Assembly (NCBI GenBank): GCA_001972305.1
Contig: BDDD01002104.1
Coordinates: forward strand, 117,698 to 181,697
DNA length: 64,000 bases
Reading direction: 5' to 3'
Origin: Cephalotus follicularis
Lineage: Eukaryota > Streptophyta > Magnoliopsida > Oxalidales > Cephalotaceae
Positions 21,488 through 32,940 of the stretch are shown here, one piece after another (within the stretch, counting starts at the first letter, position 1; the number at the start of each line of letters is the position of its first letter). The notes under the pieces were generated by a model. That model did no database searches and was not told where the DNA came from. It saw only the letters and a program-made list of their open reading frames with translations. The position numbers and the translations under genes are program-made.

Positions 21488-21603
21488 ATGGCTGTTTTAG
21501 GGTTTCTTAAGTTTGATACTTCACCAATTGTACATCCATTCATCCCAAGCAATTACCAATCACAATTTTATAATAATTGGACATTAAATTCAAGTGAGTG
21601 CAC

Positions 21604-21944
21604 ATGTTGTTATGTTGTTCTTAGTTTTACTTCTTCTCCTGTTCTGTAATAAACTGAGTTATCTAAAGAATTTCTGACGTATCGTTCTTGTGTTTTGTTA
21701 TCGATGGGATTCAATCTTGTACTGTAATCACGCTTCGTTTTTGGGGGCTTTTAACATGATGGACTTGTTTTGGGTAGCGTGCAGTATGGGATGCACGTTA
21801 CTTGTGTTTCAGCTTATGTATCTTATGCTTCCGCAACTGATATCTGTTTAAAGGTTTAAATTTTATGGTTTTGCATAAGCTGGATTTATATGTTAATTGC
21901 CTTTATTACCTTTATGTGTGTCCACCGGAGAACGAGGTGTGACA
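21604..21944 (+). mobile_element. Last ~340 bp of LTR 'B' (5' LTR of element B)
   Basis: 21604-21731 matches 35409-35536. The remainder (to GAGGTGTGACA at 21944) is the part cut off the 3' LTR by element C. A primer binding site follows. About 2.3 kb of the LTR is missing between 11756 and 21604, replaced by element A. Confidence 0.8.
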
Positions 21945-21947
21945 GAG

Positions 21948-21959
21948 TGGTATCAGAGC
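21948..21959 (+). other. Primer binding site of element B
   Basis: TGGTATCAGAGC, complementary to the 3' end of plant initiator-Met tRNA, lies three bases after the LTR end. Confidence 0.9.
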
Positions 21960-22056
21960 ATATTCCATATATGCTTAGCTAGGATACTTTCCTTGGAAAT
22001 TAATGAATTGTTTTCCTAAAGTCGTGACTAACTGGCGACCCTTCTTGTTGGAACAA

Positions 22057-22615
22057 ATGGATCGAAGGAGAACACGTGCTAGGGCTAGGGCTGTTGGAGC
22101 TAATGCTCCTGAGGAAGCAAATATTCCCCAGGAGATGAATATTCCCCAAGATGACAGAGACCCAATGGCCCAGATTGCGGACTATTTTCAGCAACAGATG
22201 GCCTTTAATAGGGCTAACGTGGAGGAGATGCGCCAGTACTATGCGCAAGCTCGACCACAACATAGGGCTCCCGACCTTTGCCCGGGGGAGGATGGTACCC
22301 AGTTTGGGAGAGATATTGAGAAGTTCATGAGGATGAATCCACCTAGCTTCAAGGGAGAACTTGATACTACTGTTGCTGAGAGATGGCTGCAAGACCTGGA
22401 GAAGATCTTTGAAGTGATGGGCTGTACCGACGCCCAGAAGCTGAAGTTTGCAGTGTACCGCCTATGGGGTGAGGCCACTCATTGGTGGGAAATGGTTAAA
22501 GCAAAATGGGAATCACAGAGACTGGACAGTACTTGAGACAGATTCCAGACGGAGTTATTGGAGACTTATGTTCCACGTATTGAGAAAGAGCGACGAGAGA
22601 CGGAGCTCTTGGAGT
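22057..22615 (+). pseudogene. Element B gag, N-terminal two-thirds, truncated
   Basis: The start chosen is the ATG at 22057 (MDRRRTRARAR), about 100 bp after the PBS; the frame is open further upstream to 22003. An acidic linker and then the gag core follow (MNPPSFKGEL, LWGEATHWWE). A TGA at 22534, where a Trp codon is expected, stops the frame. Similarity continues to ERRETELLEL near 22610, where the sequence switches to LTR A2. It is clearly related to but distinct from the A gag. The rest of gag, the protease and the first half of RT of element B are lost, and pol resumes at 30541. Confidence 0.85.
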
Positions 22616-22616
22616 T

Positions 22617-24145
22617 GCTAAAGACAGTTGACTGGATCGGTACAGAACAGGTGCCTGTGCCTGCCTGTGTGACTGAATCAAAGGACATTGCATGGTGGGC
22701 AGGTGTCATGCGTGACAGTAGCTGCCAGAGCATGCAAAAAGTCATGCTTGCATGTCTTCTATCCCTCCTGTAACCTGCAGACAGAAGATGGGAAAAAGAG
22801 AAAGTAAATGTAAGCAAAATGCATGTGAGAGAGAGAAGGAAATGAGAAAAACTGAGTAAGGGAATCTGGCAAATTCAAAGGTCCCTGAGCTTTATATCAG
22901 CTATCCAGGAGCTGAATATGTGTTAGAAAACACTGTGAATTGAGGAGAGTTGCTGAAATTGGTGAAGGCTTACATTTGAGGAATTTGAGAGCTCAAAGGA
23001 AGAGAATGGAAGCTTTGGATTCTTGGTAAGTCCTCAATCCGAACTCACTGCTAATATGATGATAATCTAACTAGGAGGATGTTAGATGTCTTTTGTTAAC
23101 ATGGTTAAGGTCAACAATCTCTAGAATGGAATTAGAAATGGTAATGGATGGGAGTAAGAACATGGATATGAAGCTTAGAGAATCGTTAATAAACCTATGA
23201 TTCGATTCGGGTTGTTGTTATAGTTATCTCTAAGCATATGTATACTGAATAAATATATATACACCTCGTATAATATGCAAGCCTGGTAGTTACTAGAAGC
23301 AGAAGTGAATGATAGAGAAAGTTATTGATAATGGAAAGAGGGACTTATTGAACACATGATAACTACTATTAAAGTAGTAATTGTAGCTGGATAATCTAGT
23401 TAAACCTACTGGTTAAGTGACTGGACCTACATAATGCATGATATAGATTGATTCTCCTGGAATTGAAGGATTGTTGGGTGAAAAGGCTTGGAAACTCAAA
23501 GAGAAAGATCAATTCCAATTGATCTTGGGATAAGCAATTGAGGTAGGGGTAATGACATGTTTATGGAAGATATTTTATGCATATCATGTATGTTTATTTT
23601 CTGTATGATTGCATGTGTGGAATTGGTTAGAAATTGGACAATGAAATATGTACAACTTGCTACTGCCTGCATTTCTGGGCAGAAGCAGTCGACTGTTCTT
23701 TTTGGCAGTCGACTACTCAATTCATCCAGTCGACTGTTAAGAGAAAACAGTCGACTGCTCAACCAAAACAGCCGACTGTTCTTGAGAACAGTCGACTGTC
23801 CTGGGTTAAAATTTTGCTTTAGGTCCTGTTCGGGCCCAATTGAATTGCTGCTGTCCTTGTTATTGTTTCTGTATATACTAATGTTAATTAGTATATGCTA
23901 ATGATTGTTATAAACCCTATTGTTCCATATTTCCAAAGATTGAACATTCCTTATGTATAAGGATAATTGAATTGGTTGTACCCGCACGTAGTATGGGATG
24001 CGTGCGAATGACTTATGTTTTATAATCCAGATGACTGCTTCTGCTTATGTATGTGGATTTGTTAAGAGAATGCTGAATTATTATACTTATTCCTGATATC
24101 ACCGTATATGCTTGTCTAATGTAAATTGAATGGCGGGGTGTGACA
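22617..24145 (+). mobile_element. 5' LTR of element A2, truncated at its start and internally deleted
   Basis: It begins within the first CAGTCGACTG array (AAAGACAGTTGACTGG) and ends GGGGTGTGACA. By comparison with the 3' LTR, about 0.83 kb (29510-30342 equivalent) is missing at about 23946. The deleted part includes the TTAGCC hairpin. The family is the same as element A. Confidence 0.85.
23680..23800. repeat. CAGTCGACTG array 2 in LTR A2 (5')
   Basis: Six copies, e.g. AAGCAGTCGACTGTTC and AAAACAGTCGACTGCTC, at about 20-25-bp spacing. Confidence 0.85.
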
Positions 24146-24148
24146 GCA

Positions 24149-24160
24149 TGGTATCAGAGC
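24149..24160 (+). other. Primer binding site of element A2
   Basis: TGGTATCAGAGC lies three bases after the LTR end. Confidence 0.9.
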
Positions 24161-24248
24161 ATATTCCATATATGCTTGCTGGGATAAGTTTCTCGGAAGT
24201 TAATTGAGTTGTTTCCTAATGATTTTGTCATTCCATATAGGAAACCAA

Positions 24249-25256
24249 ATGGACCTATGAAGAGGAAGAAGAAGAAGGCGTAAAGCCGATGAAGGTGTCA
24301 ACGCACCGCCGGTACCTGGAAATGACCCGGCAATGAATGAAGGAGTGAATGTTCCCCAGGCGTATGACGAGAGGAGTCACTTTGACCGCATGGCTGATCT
24401 CTTTCAACAACAGATGCAGACAAACGCGGCAAACATGGAATAGATTCGGCAAATGTACGAGGCTAACCGTACCTATCAGCAAGCACCTGAAGCTTGCCAT
24501 GCCGGTGGATTTGGCCGAGATCTGTAGCGGTTCATGAGACAGAATCCTCCGACTTTCAATGGTGAACTGAATGCTACTGTGGCCGAGCAATGGATTAGAG
24601 ACCTGGAGAAAATATATGCTACAATGGAGTGTACAGATGAAAAGAAACTAAATTTTGCTGTGTACCGCTTATGGGGTGAGGCTACTTACTGGTGGGAAAG
24701 AACTGAAGAAAAATGGGAAACACATGGACTTGACAGAAATTGGGACAGATTCAAGTCTGAGATTCTTGAGGAGTATATGGCACAGAAAGAGAGGGACCGA
24801 AGGGAGACAGAATTGATGGAGTTACGTCAAGGAGACATGACGGTAGCACAGTACCATACCAGATTTGTGGAGCTGGCAAGACACACACCTTATCTTGTGG
24901 AGGGTGAATCACGGATGATCTGAAGGTTTCTAAAAGGCTTTCGACCTGACATCAGATCTAAATTGTTGATGTTGCAGCTAACCACTTTTGTTGATGTTGC
25001 TGAGAGAGCGATGATTCTTGAGGCTGACGCGAATGAGAGAAGGGCAGAACGGACTCGTACTAATCAATCGAGGGCCGTACAGACGCAAGGGCAAGGAAGT
25101 AATAATCTTGATAAGTCAACAAAGTCTGACAACAGAGGTCGAGGAGGTTCTTGACGCACATGATCCAGGACACCTAGCTGAAACAGTCAACAGAATGCAG
25201 GTGGATGTGCTTTTTGTGGTCGTCCGAATCATGATGAGACAGAATGCTGGAAGAAG
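24249..25256 (+). pseudogene. Element A2 gag, broken
   Basis: It is equivalent to element A gag, with ATG at 24249, but an early TGA and several further stops interrupt it. The frame at 24534-24923 carries the gag core (PPTFNGEL, LWGEATYWWE, MTVAQYHTRFVELARH). It ends in TGA where element A has CGA, a CpG-to-TpG change. The frame 24963-25154 holds the end of the core (LQLTTFVDVAERAMILEAD) and a basic Q/R-rich linker. Confidence 0.85.
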
Positions 25257-27010
25257 ATGGGAAAGTTCTTGAGGTGTGGTTCACAGCATCACATGATGGA
25301 TAATTGTCGAATGATGAGGGATCAAGCATGCGGCCAACAGGGAAGTGCTGGCGCTAGTGGTAGTGTTGCGGCGGCTCAACCGTGGAGAGACACCGGAAAA
25401 GGGATTGTGAAAACTAGGGTCTACACCTTATCTAAAGATGATGTGCCATAATCTACTACTGTTGTGGGAGGTACTATTTATATATCTGGCATACTAGCTC
25501 ATGTATTGATTGACCCTCGTGCGACGCATTCATTCATTGCATCTGAATTTGCTCGCAATTTGCATGGTATTACTTCTAGACTACCTTATGTGTTGGAGGT
25601 GAGTACTCCTGCGGGTGCTTGTCTTCTATCTGATACTGTTATGAAGGATTGTGAGATCATGGTAGCTGAAATTCAATAATCCGCTGACCTGATAGTGTTA
25701 CCTATCCGGGATTTTGATATAATCTTGGGGATGGACTGGCTGTATGCTTATCATGCCTGTGTTGACTGCTACAACAAGATGATGACATTTTATCTGCAAG
25801 ATGGGACTGGGTGCAAGTTTATTGGAGAGAAGAATGTTACTACTCCGATCATTTCCTATACTCAAGCACAGAAATATCTCAAGCAAGGATGTGAAGGCTA
25901 TTTGGCGTATGTGATTGATCATACGAAAGGTATGCCTAGTATTGAACAAGTGCATGTTTTATGTGAATTTCCTGATGTGTTTCCATATGAACTCACTTCG
26001 TTGCCACCGGAGAGAGATATAGAGTTCAGTATTGAGCTGTTGCCTAGAACTGCTCCTATATCCAGAGCACCGTACCGAATGGCTCCTGCCGAACTGAAGG
26101 AGTTGAAGGTTCAATTGCAGGATTATCTTGACAAGGGATTTATCAGACTGAGTGTATCACCGTGGGGAGCACCGGTTCTGTTTGTGAAAAAGAAGGATGG
26201 ATCGATGCGGCTATGCATTGAATAAAGGCTGCTAAATCAGGTGACGGTGAAGAACAAGTATCCTCTGCCACATATTGAGGAATTGTTCGACCAATTGCAA
26301 GGCTCAACTGTATTCTCCAAACTTGACCTAAGAACAGGTTATCATCAGTTGAGGATCAGAGAAGGTGATGTGGAGAAAACCGTATTTCGAACCAGATATG
26401 GGCATTACAAATTTTTGATACTACCGTTTGGTTTGACGAATGCTCCTGCAGCCTTTATATGTCTGATGAACAAAGTGTTCCAACCTTACCTGGACCAGTT
26501 TGTCATTATATTCCTGGATGACATCCTGATTTATTCAAAGAGCATTGAGGACCACATGCAGCACTTGAGGATAGTACTGCAGACACTATGGAGGGAACAA
26601 CTATACGCCAAATTCAGTAAGTGCGAATTTTGGCTGGATCATGTAAATTTCCTAGGTCACATTGTGTCGAGTGAAGGATTGTCAGTGGATCCTTCGAAGA
26701 TAGAGAGTATTGTTGATTGGCCCCAACGGAGGAACATTACGGAGGTTCGTAGATTCTTGGGATTGGCTGGCTATTACCGGAGATTCATCAAAGGATTTTC
26801 GAAGCTTGCTAGACCACTGAGACAGTTGACTCAGAAGAAGTCCAGTTTTGTGTGGGATGATTCTTGTGAGGCAAGTTTCCAAGAGTTGAAGAGTCGGTTG
26901 ACTTCGGCTCCAGTGTTGGCATTACCTGAGGGTAATGAGGGTTTTACTGTTTATACTGATTCTTCTGGGAAAGGATTGGGATGCGTACTTATGCAACATG
27001 GCAGAGTGAT
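25257..27010 (+). pseudogene. Element A2 zinc knuckle, protease, RT and N-terminal RNase H, with stops
   Basis: The order is: CX2CX4HX4C knuckle (CLRCGSQHH-type, 25260-25300); protease with LIDPRATHSF (25507 onward; the active-site Gly is replaced by Arg); ILGMDWL (25720); RT entry ([20 protein letters not shown]); and RT with FLDD intact near 26515 ([13 protein letters not shown]). RNase H starts with YTDSSGKG (26955). Stops at 25449, 25677 and 26223 break the frame. After IAYG near 27015 the sequence jumps to the end of integrase. Confidence 0.85.
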
Positions 27011-27188
27011 TGCATACGGACTGTCCGAGCGTACTATTCAGACTCAGGAGGATATGTTACGGGCTTGCATGATTGATTTTGCTAGAGGTTGGGAGGAACA
27101 TCTGGCATTGATTGAGTTCTCCTACAACAACAGTTTTCACACCAGCATTGGAATGGCTCCCTATGAAGCCTTGTACGGGAGAAATTAG
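27011..27188 (+). pseudogene. Element A2 internal deletion: RNase H fused to the integrase end
   Basis: In one continuous frame the early RNase H is followed directly by [20 protein letters not shown], the integrase stretch around the catalytic Glu. By comparison with element A about 1.06 kb is missing, covering the rest of RNase H, the zinc finger and most of the integrase core. ACG (27016-27018) is shared by both parent sequences at the joint, a microhomology. The frame ends at 27188, where another ~75 bp is missing before the inversion. Confidence 0.85.
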
Positions 27189-27212
27189 ATAAAGTGGAGA
27201 TGATCAAGAAGA

Positions 27213-28385
27213 GTTTTCACCCCTACCTCAATTGCTTATCCCAAGATCAATTGGAATTGATCTTTCTCCTTGGGTTTCCAAGCCTTTTCTCACCCAACAA
27301 TCCTTCAATTCCAGCAGAATCAATCTATATCATGCATTATGTAGGTCCAGTCACTTAACCTGTAGGTTTAACTAGATTATCCAGCTACAATTACTACTTT
27401 AACAGTAGTTATCATGTGTTGAATAAGTCCCTCTTTCCATTATCAATAACTTTCTCTATTATTCACTTCTACTTCTAGTAACTACCAGGCTTGCATATTA
27501 CAGGAGGTGTATATATATTTCGTCAGTATACACATGCTTAGAGATAACTATAACAATAACCCGAATCAAATCATAGGTTTATTAACGATTCTCTAAGCTT
27601 CATATCCATGTTATTACTCCCTTCCATTACCATTTCTAATTCCATTCTAGAGATTGTTGACCTTAACCATGTTAACAGAAGACATCTAACATCCTCCTAG
27701 TTATATTATCATCATATTAGCAGTGAGTTCGGATTGAGGACTTACCAAGAATCCAAAGCTTCAATTCTCTTCCTTTGAGCTCTCCAATTCCTCAAATGTA
27801 AGCCTTCACCAATTTCAGCAACTCTCCTCAATTCACAGTGATTTCTAACACACATTCAGCTCCGGGACAGCTGATATAAAGCTCAGGGAACTTTGAATTC
27901 GCCAGATTCCCTTACTCAGTTTCTCTTATTTCCTTCTCTCTCTCACATGCATTTTTCTTACATTTACTTTCTCTTTTTCCCATCTTCTATCTGCAGGTTG
28001 CAGGAGGGATAGAAGACATGCAAGCATGCCTTTTTGCATGCTCTGGCAGCTACTGTCACGCATGTCACCTGCCCACCATGCAATGCCCTTTGATTCAGTC
28101 ACACAGGCAGGCACAAACACCTGTTCTGTACCGATCCTGTCGACTGTCTTTAGCAGCCAGTCGACTGTCCACACACTTATCAGACAGTCGACTGTTACCT
28201 GTGACAGTCGGCTATTTGAGCTGGTTTAAGGTTTCTTAAGTTTGATACTTCACCAATTGTACCTCCATTCATTCCGAGCATTTGTTAAACATAGGAATTA
28301 TTATAATTGAACATTAAATTCAAGTAAATGCACATTTTATTTATCAACATTACAATGTACATGGATTGAATTTGTGGTTATTACA
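27213..28385 (-). mobile_element. First 1.17 kb of the A2 3' LTR, inverted
   Basis: It reads on the minus strand from TGTAATAACC at 28385 to GAGGTAGGGG near 27213. The missing continuation is at 28946. It carries the first CAGTCGACTG array (28137-28210). Confidence 0.85.
28137..28210. repeat. CAGTCGACTG array 1 in LTR A2
   Basis: Four copies, intact or mutated, about 180-250 bp from the LTR start, as in element A. Confidence 0.85.
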
Positions 28386-28402
28386 TTCCCCCCTCCTTAA
28401 AG
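28386..28402 (-). other. Polypurine tract of element A2 (inverted)
   Basis: The minus strand AAGGAGGGGGGAA lies immediately before the LTR start, as in element A. Confidence 0.85.
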
Positions 28403-28431
28403 AAAATTCGTCCTCGAATTTAGCCCTTACA

Positions 28432-28941
28432 TTACATTCCGAACAAGTGGGGAAATGTCTCCCTCATTTCGTCCTCATGCTCCCACGTAGCTTCCTCCGC
28501 TCCGTGAAAATGCCACAGCACTTTTACCATAGGAATGATCTTGTTCCTTAGAACCTTTTCCATTCGATCCACTATCCTTGTCGGCCTTTCCTCATATGTC
28601 AATCTAGGATTGATGAATCCAGGGTCGTAGCTCAAAATGTGAGATGGGTCGGGTATGTATTTCCGTAACATTGAAACATGAAATACGTTATGCACATCTG
28701 ACAAACTAGGCGGTAGAGCAATCTCATATGCTACCTCCCTCACTCTATCTAGTATCCCGTAAGGCCCAACATACCTTGGAGCCAACTTCCCTTTGAGGCC
28801 AAAACGGTGTATCCCTTTCGAAGGAGAGACCTTCAAGAAAACATGATCCCCCTTCTCAAATTCTAGCTTCCTTCTCTTGCTATCGGCGTAACTGTTCTGC
28901 CGACTTTGTGCAGCTAGCAGTCTCTTCTTGATCATCTCCAC
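28432..28941 (-). pseudogene. Element A2 integrase C-terminus and chromodomain (inverted)
   Basis: A 169-codon open minus frame: EMIKKRLLAAQSRQNSYAD, DHVFLKVSPSKG, the YGILDRVREVAYE block, FHVSMLRKYIPDP, then chromodomain VKVLWHFHGAEEATWEHEDE. It matches element A 14363-14890 closely. It lost its connection to the rest of pol through the inversion and a small deletion. Confidence 0.88.
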
Positions 28942-29044
28942 TTTATCATGTATGTTTATTTTCTGTATGATTGCATGTGTGGAATTGGTTAGAACTTAGA
29001 TATTGAAATATATACAACCTGCTACTGCCTGCATTTCTGGGCAG

Positions 29045-29165
29045 AAGTAGTCGACTGTTCTTCATGGCAGTCGACTACTCAATGCATCCAGTCGACTGTT
29101 AAGAGAAAACAGTCGACTACTCAACCAAAACAGCCGATTGTTCTTGAGAACAACCGACTGTCCTG
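29045..29165. repeat. CAGTCGACTG array 2 in LTR A2 (3')
   Basis: Six copies, intact or mutated, matching 23680-23800. Confidence 0.85.
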
Positions 29166-29183
29166 GGTTAAAATTCTGCTATA

Positions 29184-29556
29184 GGTCCTGTTCGGGCCCA
29201 ATTGAATTGCTACTGTCCTTGTTATTGTTTCTGTATATACTAATGTTAATTAGTATATGCTAATGATTGTTATAAACCCTATTGTTCCATATTTCCAAAG
29301 ATTGAACAAACTAAGTGCTATATGCACAATTTATGATATAAACTATCATTTTCAAANNNNNNNNNNNNNNNNNNNNNNNNNNNGGTCCTGTTCGGGCCCA
29401 ATTGAATTGCTACTGTCCTTGTTATTGTTTCTGTATATACTAATGTTAATTAGTATATGCTAATGATTGTTATAAACCCTATTGTTCCATATTTCCAAAG
29501 ATTGAACAAACTAAGTGCTATATGCACAATTTATGATATAAACTATCATTTTCAAA
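29184..29556. other. Assembly gap (27 N, 29357-29383) with 173-bp duplicated flanks
   Basis: 29184-29356 and 29384-29556 are the same 173-bp sequence. They start with GGTCCTGTTCGGGCCC and end with ATCATTTTCAAA, exactly abutting the Ns on either side. This is the pattern of two overlapping contig ends scaffolded without merging. The other LTR copies have this stretch once. Confidence 0.92.
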
Positions 29557-30540
29557 TGAAAGGTTAAAGCTAAAAGGACTACTGATTTTCCTCCTATGAG
29601 AGGTACCTACTGTTTTGTTTCCCAAACAGGAAACCACTACTGTATTGATATCGTTTTCCTCTTATGAGATGTACGATCACTGAATTATTATATGTTCTAA
29701 AGAAAACACCTTGATATTGCATATTATTCATATATGTAATATTATTATTGAATTGCATTGATTGAATTGATTGTCTATGTTTATTGCCGTTAGTCGAGTG
29801 ATGGCAGAGGTCACTGGCTACGGTGGGGATCCTAGGTGCCAGGAGTTGGCTAGAGTATCACCCAAACTTATCTACATTGCAGATCTTACTGTTAAACTGC
29901 CCGCTAAACGCTGGTAGTAAATGTTACCTTTTCTGTCATCCTCGGAGTGCGGGGTGATAGTTAGGTGGTGCACAATTGGTGCTAGGAGTTAGCGACATGT
30001 GACACCCAAACCACTGTATGAATTGATTGTACCCTTGTGCGGAATTCTTGCATTTGTACTGTCTATGGCCACTTGGCATGATTGCTTATATATTGGCACA
30101 TTTCAAATGTTATTTTAAATATAAACTTTCATACATGTTGCATTCATATATTCCTTAGCATGCATTATCTTCCTACTTAGCCAAGTGAGGACAACGATTA
30201 ACCCCTACAATTTTAGATTAAACGAGTACTTTGGAGATTGCTACTGAAGCTTGGAGAGCTTCTGTTGTTCATTTTAAGGTTGTTATTTTGTTATGATGTA
30301 CTGTTTTGTATTGAACGGTTCATACCCCGTTACTGTTGTACTTCCTTATGTATAAGGATAATTGAATTGGTTGTACCCGCACGTAGTATGGGATGCGTGC
30401 GAATGACTTATGTTTTATAATCCAGATGACTGCTTCCGCTTATGTATGTGGATTTGTTAAGAGAATGCTGAATTATTATACTTATTACTGATATCACCGT
30501 ATATGCTTGTCTAATGTAACTTGAATGGCGGGGTGTGACA

Positions 30541-32895
30541 ACGTATTCTGACCATACCTGGACCAGTTTGTTGTGGTGTTTATCGATGACATACTGGTGT
30601 ATTCGAGGAGCGAGGAGGAGCACGCTCATTATCTGAGGCTAGTATTGCAAGTTCTCAGAGAACATCGGTTGTACGCCAAGTTCGGCAAGTGTGAGTTCTG
30701 GCTTGATCATGTGTTCTTTCTCGGCACATCGTATCTGGGGAAGGCTTGACGGTGGATCCGTCAAAGGCTGAAGTAGTACGGGACTGGCCACTACCGAAGA
30801 TCGTGACGGAGGTGCGCAGTTTCCTCAGATTGGTGGGGTATTACAGAAGGTTTATCCAGAACTTTTCAAGGATAGCCGAGCCCTTGAATAGACTGACCCA
30901 GAAGAAGAACTTGTTTGTCTGGGATGAAGACTGTGAAGCCAATTTCTGTGAACTAAAGGATCGATTGGTTTCCGCTCCCGTCTTGGCATTACCTGATGGT
31001 AATGAGGGCTTCGCGGTCTATAGTGATGCATCAGGTAAGGGCTTGGGCTGTCTATTGATGCAGCGAGGGAGAGTGATCGCTTATGCTTCGCGGAAGCTAA
31101 AGCCATACGAAGAGAATTACCCGACTCACGATCTTGAACTGGCAGCTATTATCTTCGCCCTTCAGAAGTGGAGGCACTATCTTTATGGGCCGCAGTTTGA
31201 GATCTTTACCTATCATAAGAGTTTGAGGTACCTGTTTTGTCAGGACACACTGAACATGAGACAGCGCAGGTGGGTAGAATTCTTCAATGATTAGGATTGC
31301 AGTGTCCAGTACCACTCGGGGAAAGTGAATGTAGTCGCTGATGCCTTGAGCCTCAAGGCTATGGTTGCCAGTGCGATGGTGTCGCAATGGAAGATGCTAG
31401 AAGACTTCCAAGAATGGTCTCCGTTCAATCAGTCACCTGGGATCTTTGTGGCTGACATGCCAGTACAGCCTGCATTACTGGATCACATCAGGGATGGACA
31501 ACCACACGATCTGGAGCTGCAACGAATTCGGGGAAACCTGGACTCAAAATCCAACATTCGAGTGCATGCTGATGGTATTCTGAGATATCGGGGACGTGTG
31601 TGTCTACCGAATGCACCAGGGTTGAAGAATGAGTTACTCCGTGGGGCTCATAAATCTCTGTACAGTATTCATCTTGGTAGCACTAAAATGTATCAAGACA
31701 TGAAGAAGTGTTACTGGTGACCTGGCATGAAGCGGGAGATCACCGAGTATGTGGCAAGGTGTTTGACTTGCCAGACAGTTAAGGCCGAACACCAGAGAAC
31801 GACAGGTTTGCTGCAACCCTTACCGATTCCAGAGTGGAAATGGGAACATGTTACGATGGATTTTGTTTTGGGTTTTCCTCTTACTCGGAACTGTCACAAC
31901 GTCGCGTGGGTTGTCATGGGCAGACTCACCGAATCAGCACACTTTCTGCCTACACACGTTACTGATTCTGCAAACAAGTTAGCTGGTTTGTATGTGAAGG
32001 AGATAGTGAGACTACATGGTGTTCCAGTCAGCATCGTATGCTACAGAGATGCCATTTTCACTTCCAACTTCTGGAAGAGATTTCAGACGGCTTTCGGGAC
32101 GAGACTGAACCTGAGTACTGCCTTCCACCCTCAGACCGATGGGCAGTGTGAGCGTACCATCCAGACCTTGGAGGATATGGTGCGGGCTTGCATTATTGAT
32201 TTTGCTGGTACTTGGGAGGACTATATCCCTTTGATAGAGTTCTCTTACAATAACAGCTATCATTCCAGTATCGGCCAGGCGCCTTTTGAGGCACTGTATG
32301 GGAGGAAGTGACGATCTCCTATCTGTTGGGATGAGGTCGGTGAGCGACCTTTATTCGGGACTGAGTTGGTGGAGGAAACTTCGGAAAAGATCAGGATGAT
32401 CAAAAAGAAGCTGCTTGCTGCACAGAGCCGGAGGAAGAGCTACACTGACAGCGTGAAGAGAAGACCTCTGATCTTTAACGTGGGTGATCACGTGTTTTTG
32501 AAGGTATCTCCGTGACAGGGGTACAAAGATTCGGGAAGAAGGGCAAATTAGCGCCAAGCTACATCGGACCCTTCGAGATTTTGGAGAGAGTTGGGGAGGT
32601 AGCCTACCAGCTTGCCTTACCTCCTAGACTGTCAAACGTTCACGACGTCTTCCATGTATCTATGCTGAGGAGATATATTCCGGACCTGTCACATGTCCTG
32701 GATTATGATACTATTCCGGTACAAGATGATCTGTCTTGTGAGGAGTTCCCTGTACGGATCCTAGATCGGAAGACGCAGACTTTGAGGAACTGAGCCATCT
32801 CCATGGTCAAGGTTCAATGGCAGTTCCACCGACCAGATGAAGCAACTTGGGAACGTGAGGAAGATATCCGAGAACGTTTCCCGCATTTGTTCTAG
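30541..32895 (+). pseudogene. Element B pol: second half of RT, RNase H, integrase, chromodomain
   Basis: It resumes within RT just before the active site ([12 protein letters not shown] near 30570). A frameshift lies near 30726. The frame 30746-31294 holds the RT end and RNase H ([17 protein letters not shown] replaces the usual TDH), with a TAG near 31293. The integrase zinc finger and core (31325-32311) show MDFVLGFP, then CYRDAIFTS where the second catalytic Asp is Tyr, then QTDGQCERT. The C-terminal domain is 32512-32793 and the chromodomain (VKVQWQFHRPDEATWERE) ends at the TAG near 32895. Stops at 31718 and 32309 add to the damage. A2 separates it from its gag. Confidence 0.87.
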
Positions 32896-32923
32896 TCTTG
32901 TTTTAAATTTCGAGGACGAAATT

Positions 32924-32940
32924 TCTTGAAGGGGGGGTCG
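32924..32940 (+). other. Polypurine tract of element B
   Basis: TTGAAGGGGGGGTCGA lies directly before the TGTAACGCCC LTR start, preceded by the conserved ATTTCGAGGACGAAAT phrase. Confidence 0.85.

Larger units (their letters stand above)
19051..21603 (-). mobile_element. 5' LTR of element A (minus strand), lacking its first ~80 bp
   Basis: It ends (minus) GGGGTGTGACA at 19051. It lines up with 11757-14316 until GTGCACAT at 21603, where the sequence changes to the right end of LTR B. Arrays of CAGTCGACTG lie at 20240-20360 and 21407-21487. The hairpin TTAGCC/GGCTAA is at 19397-19421. Confidence 0.85.
27187..28945. other. 1.7-kb inversion inside element A2, flanked by 26-bp inverted repeats
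   Basis: GATAAAGTGGAGATGATC... at 27187-27212 recurs inverted at 28920-28945. Between them lie, on the minus strand, the integrase/chromodomain end, polypurine tract and first 1.17 kb of the 3' LTR. Turning 27213-28919 around restores the order pol - PPT - LTR start - LTR remainder (28946 onward). About 36 bp is missing at the right joint. Confidence 0.85.
28946..30540 (+). mobile_element. Remainder of the A2 3' LTR, containing an assembly gap
   Basis: It continues the LTR from CATGTATGTTTATTTTC and ends GGGGTGTGACA at 30540, inside element B's RT. It includes CAGTCGACTG array 2 (29045-29165), an N gap with duplicated flanks, and a mutated TTAGCC hairpin near 30180. Confidence 0.85.
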
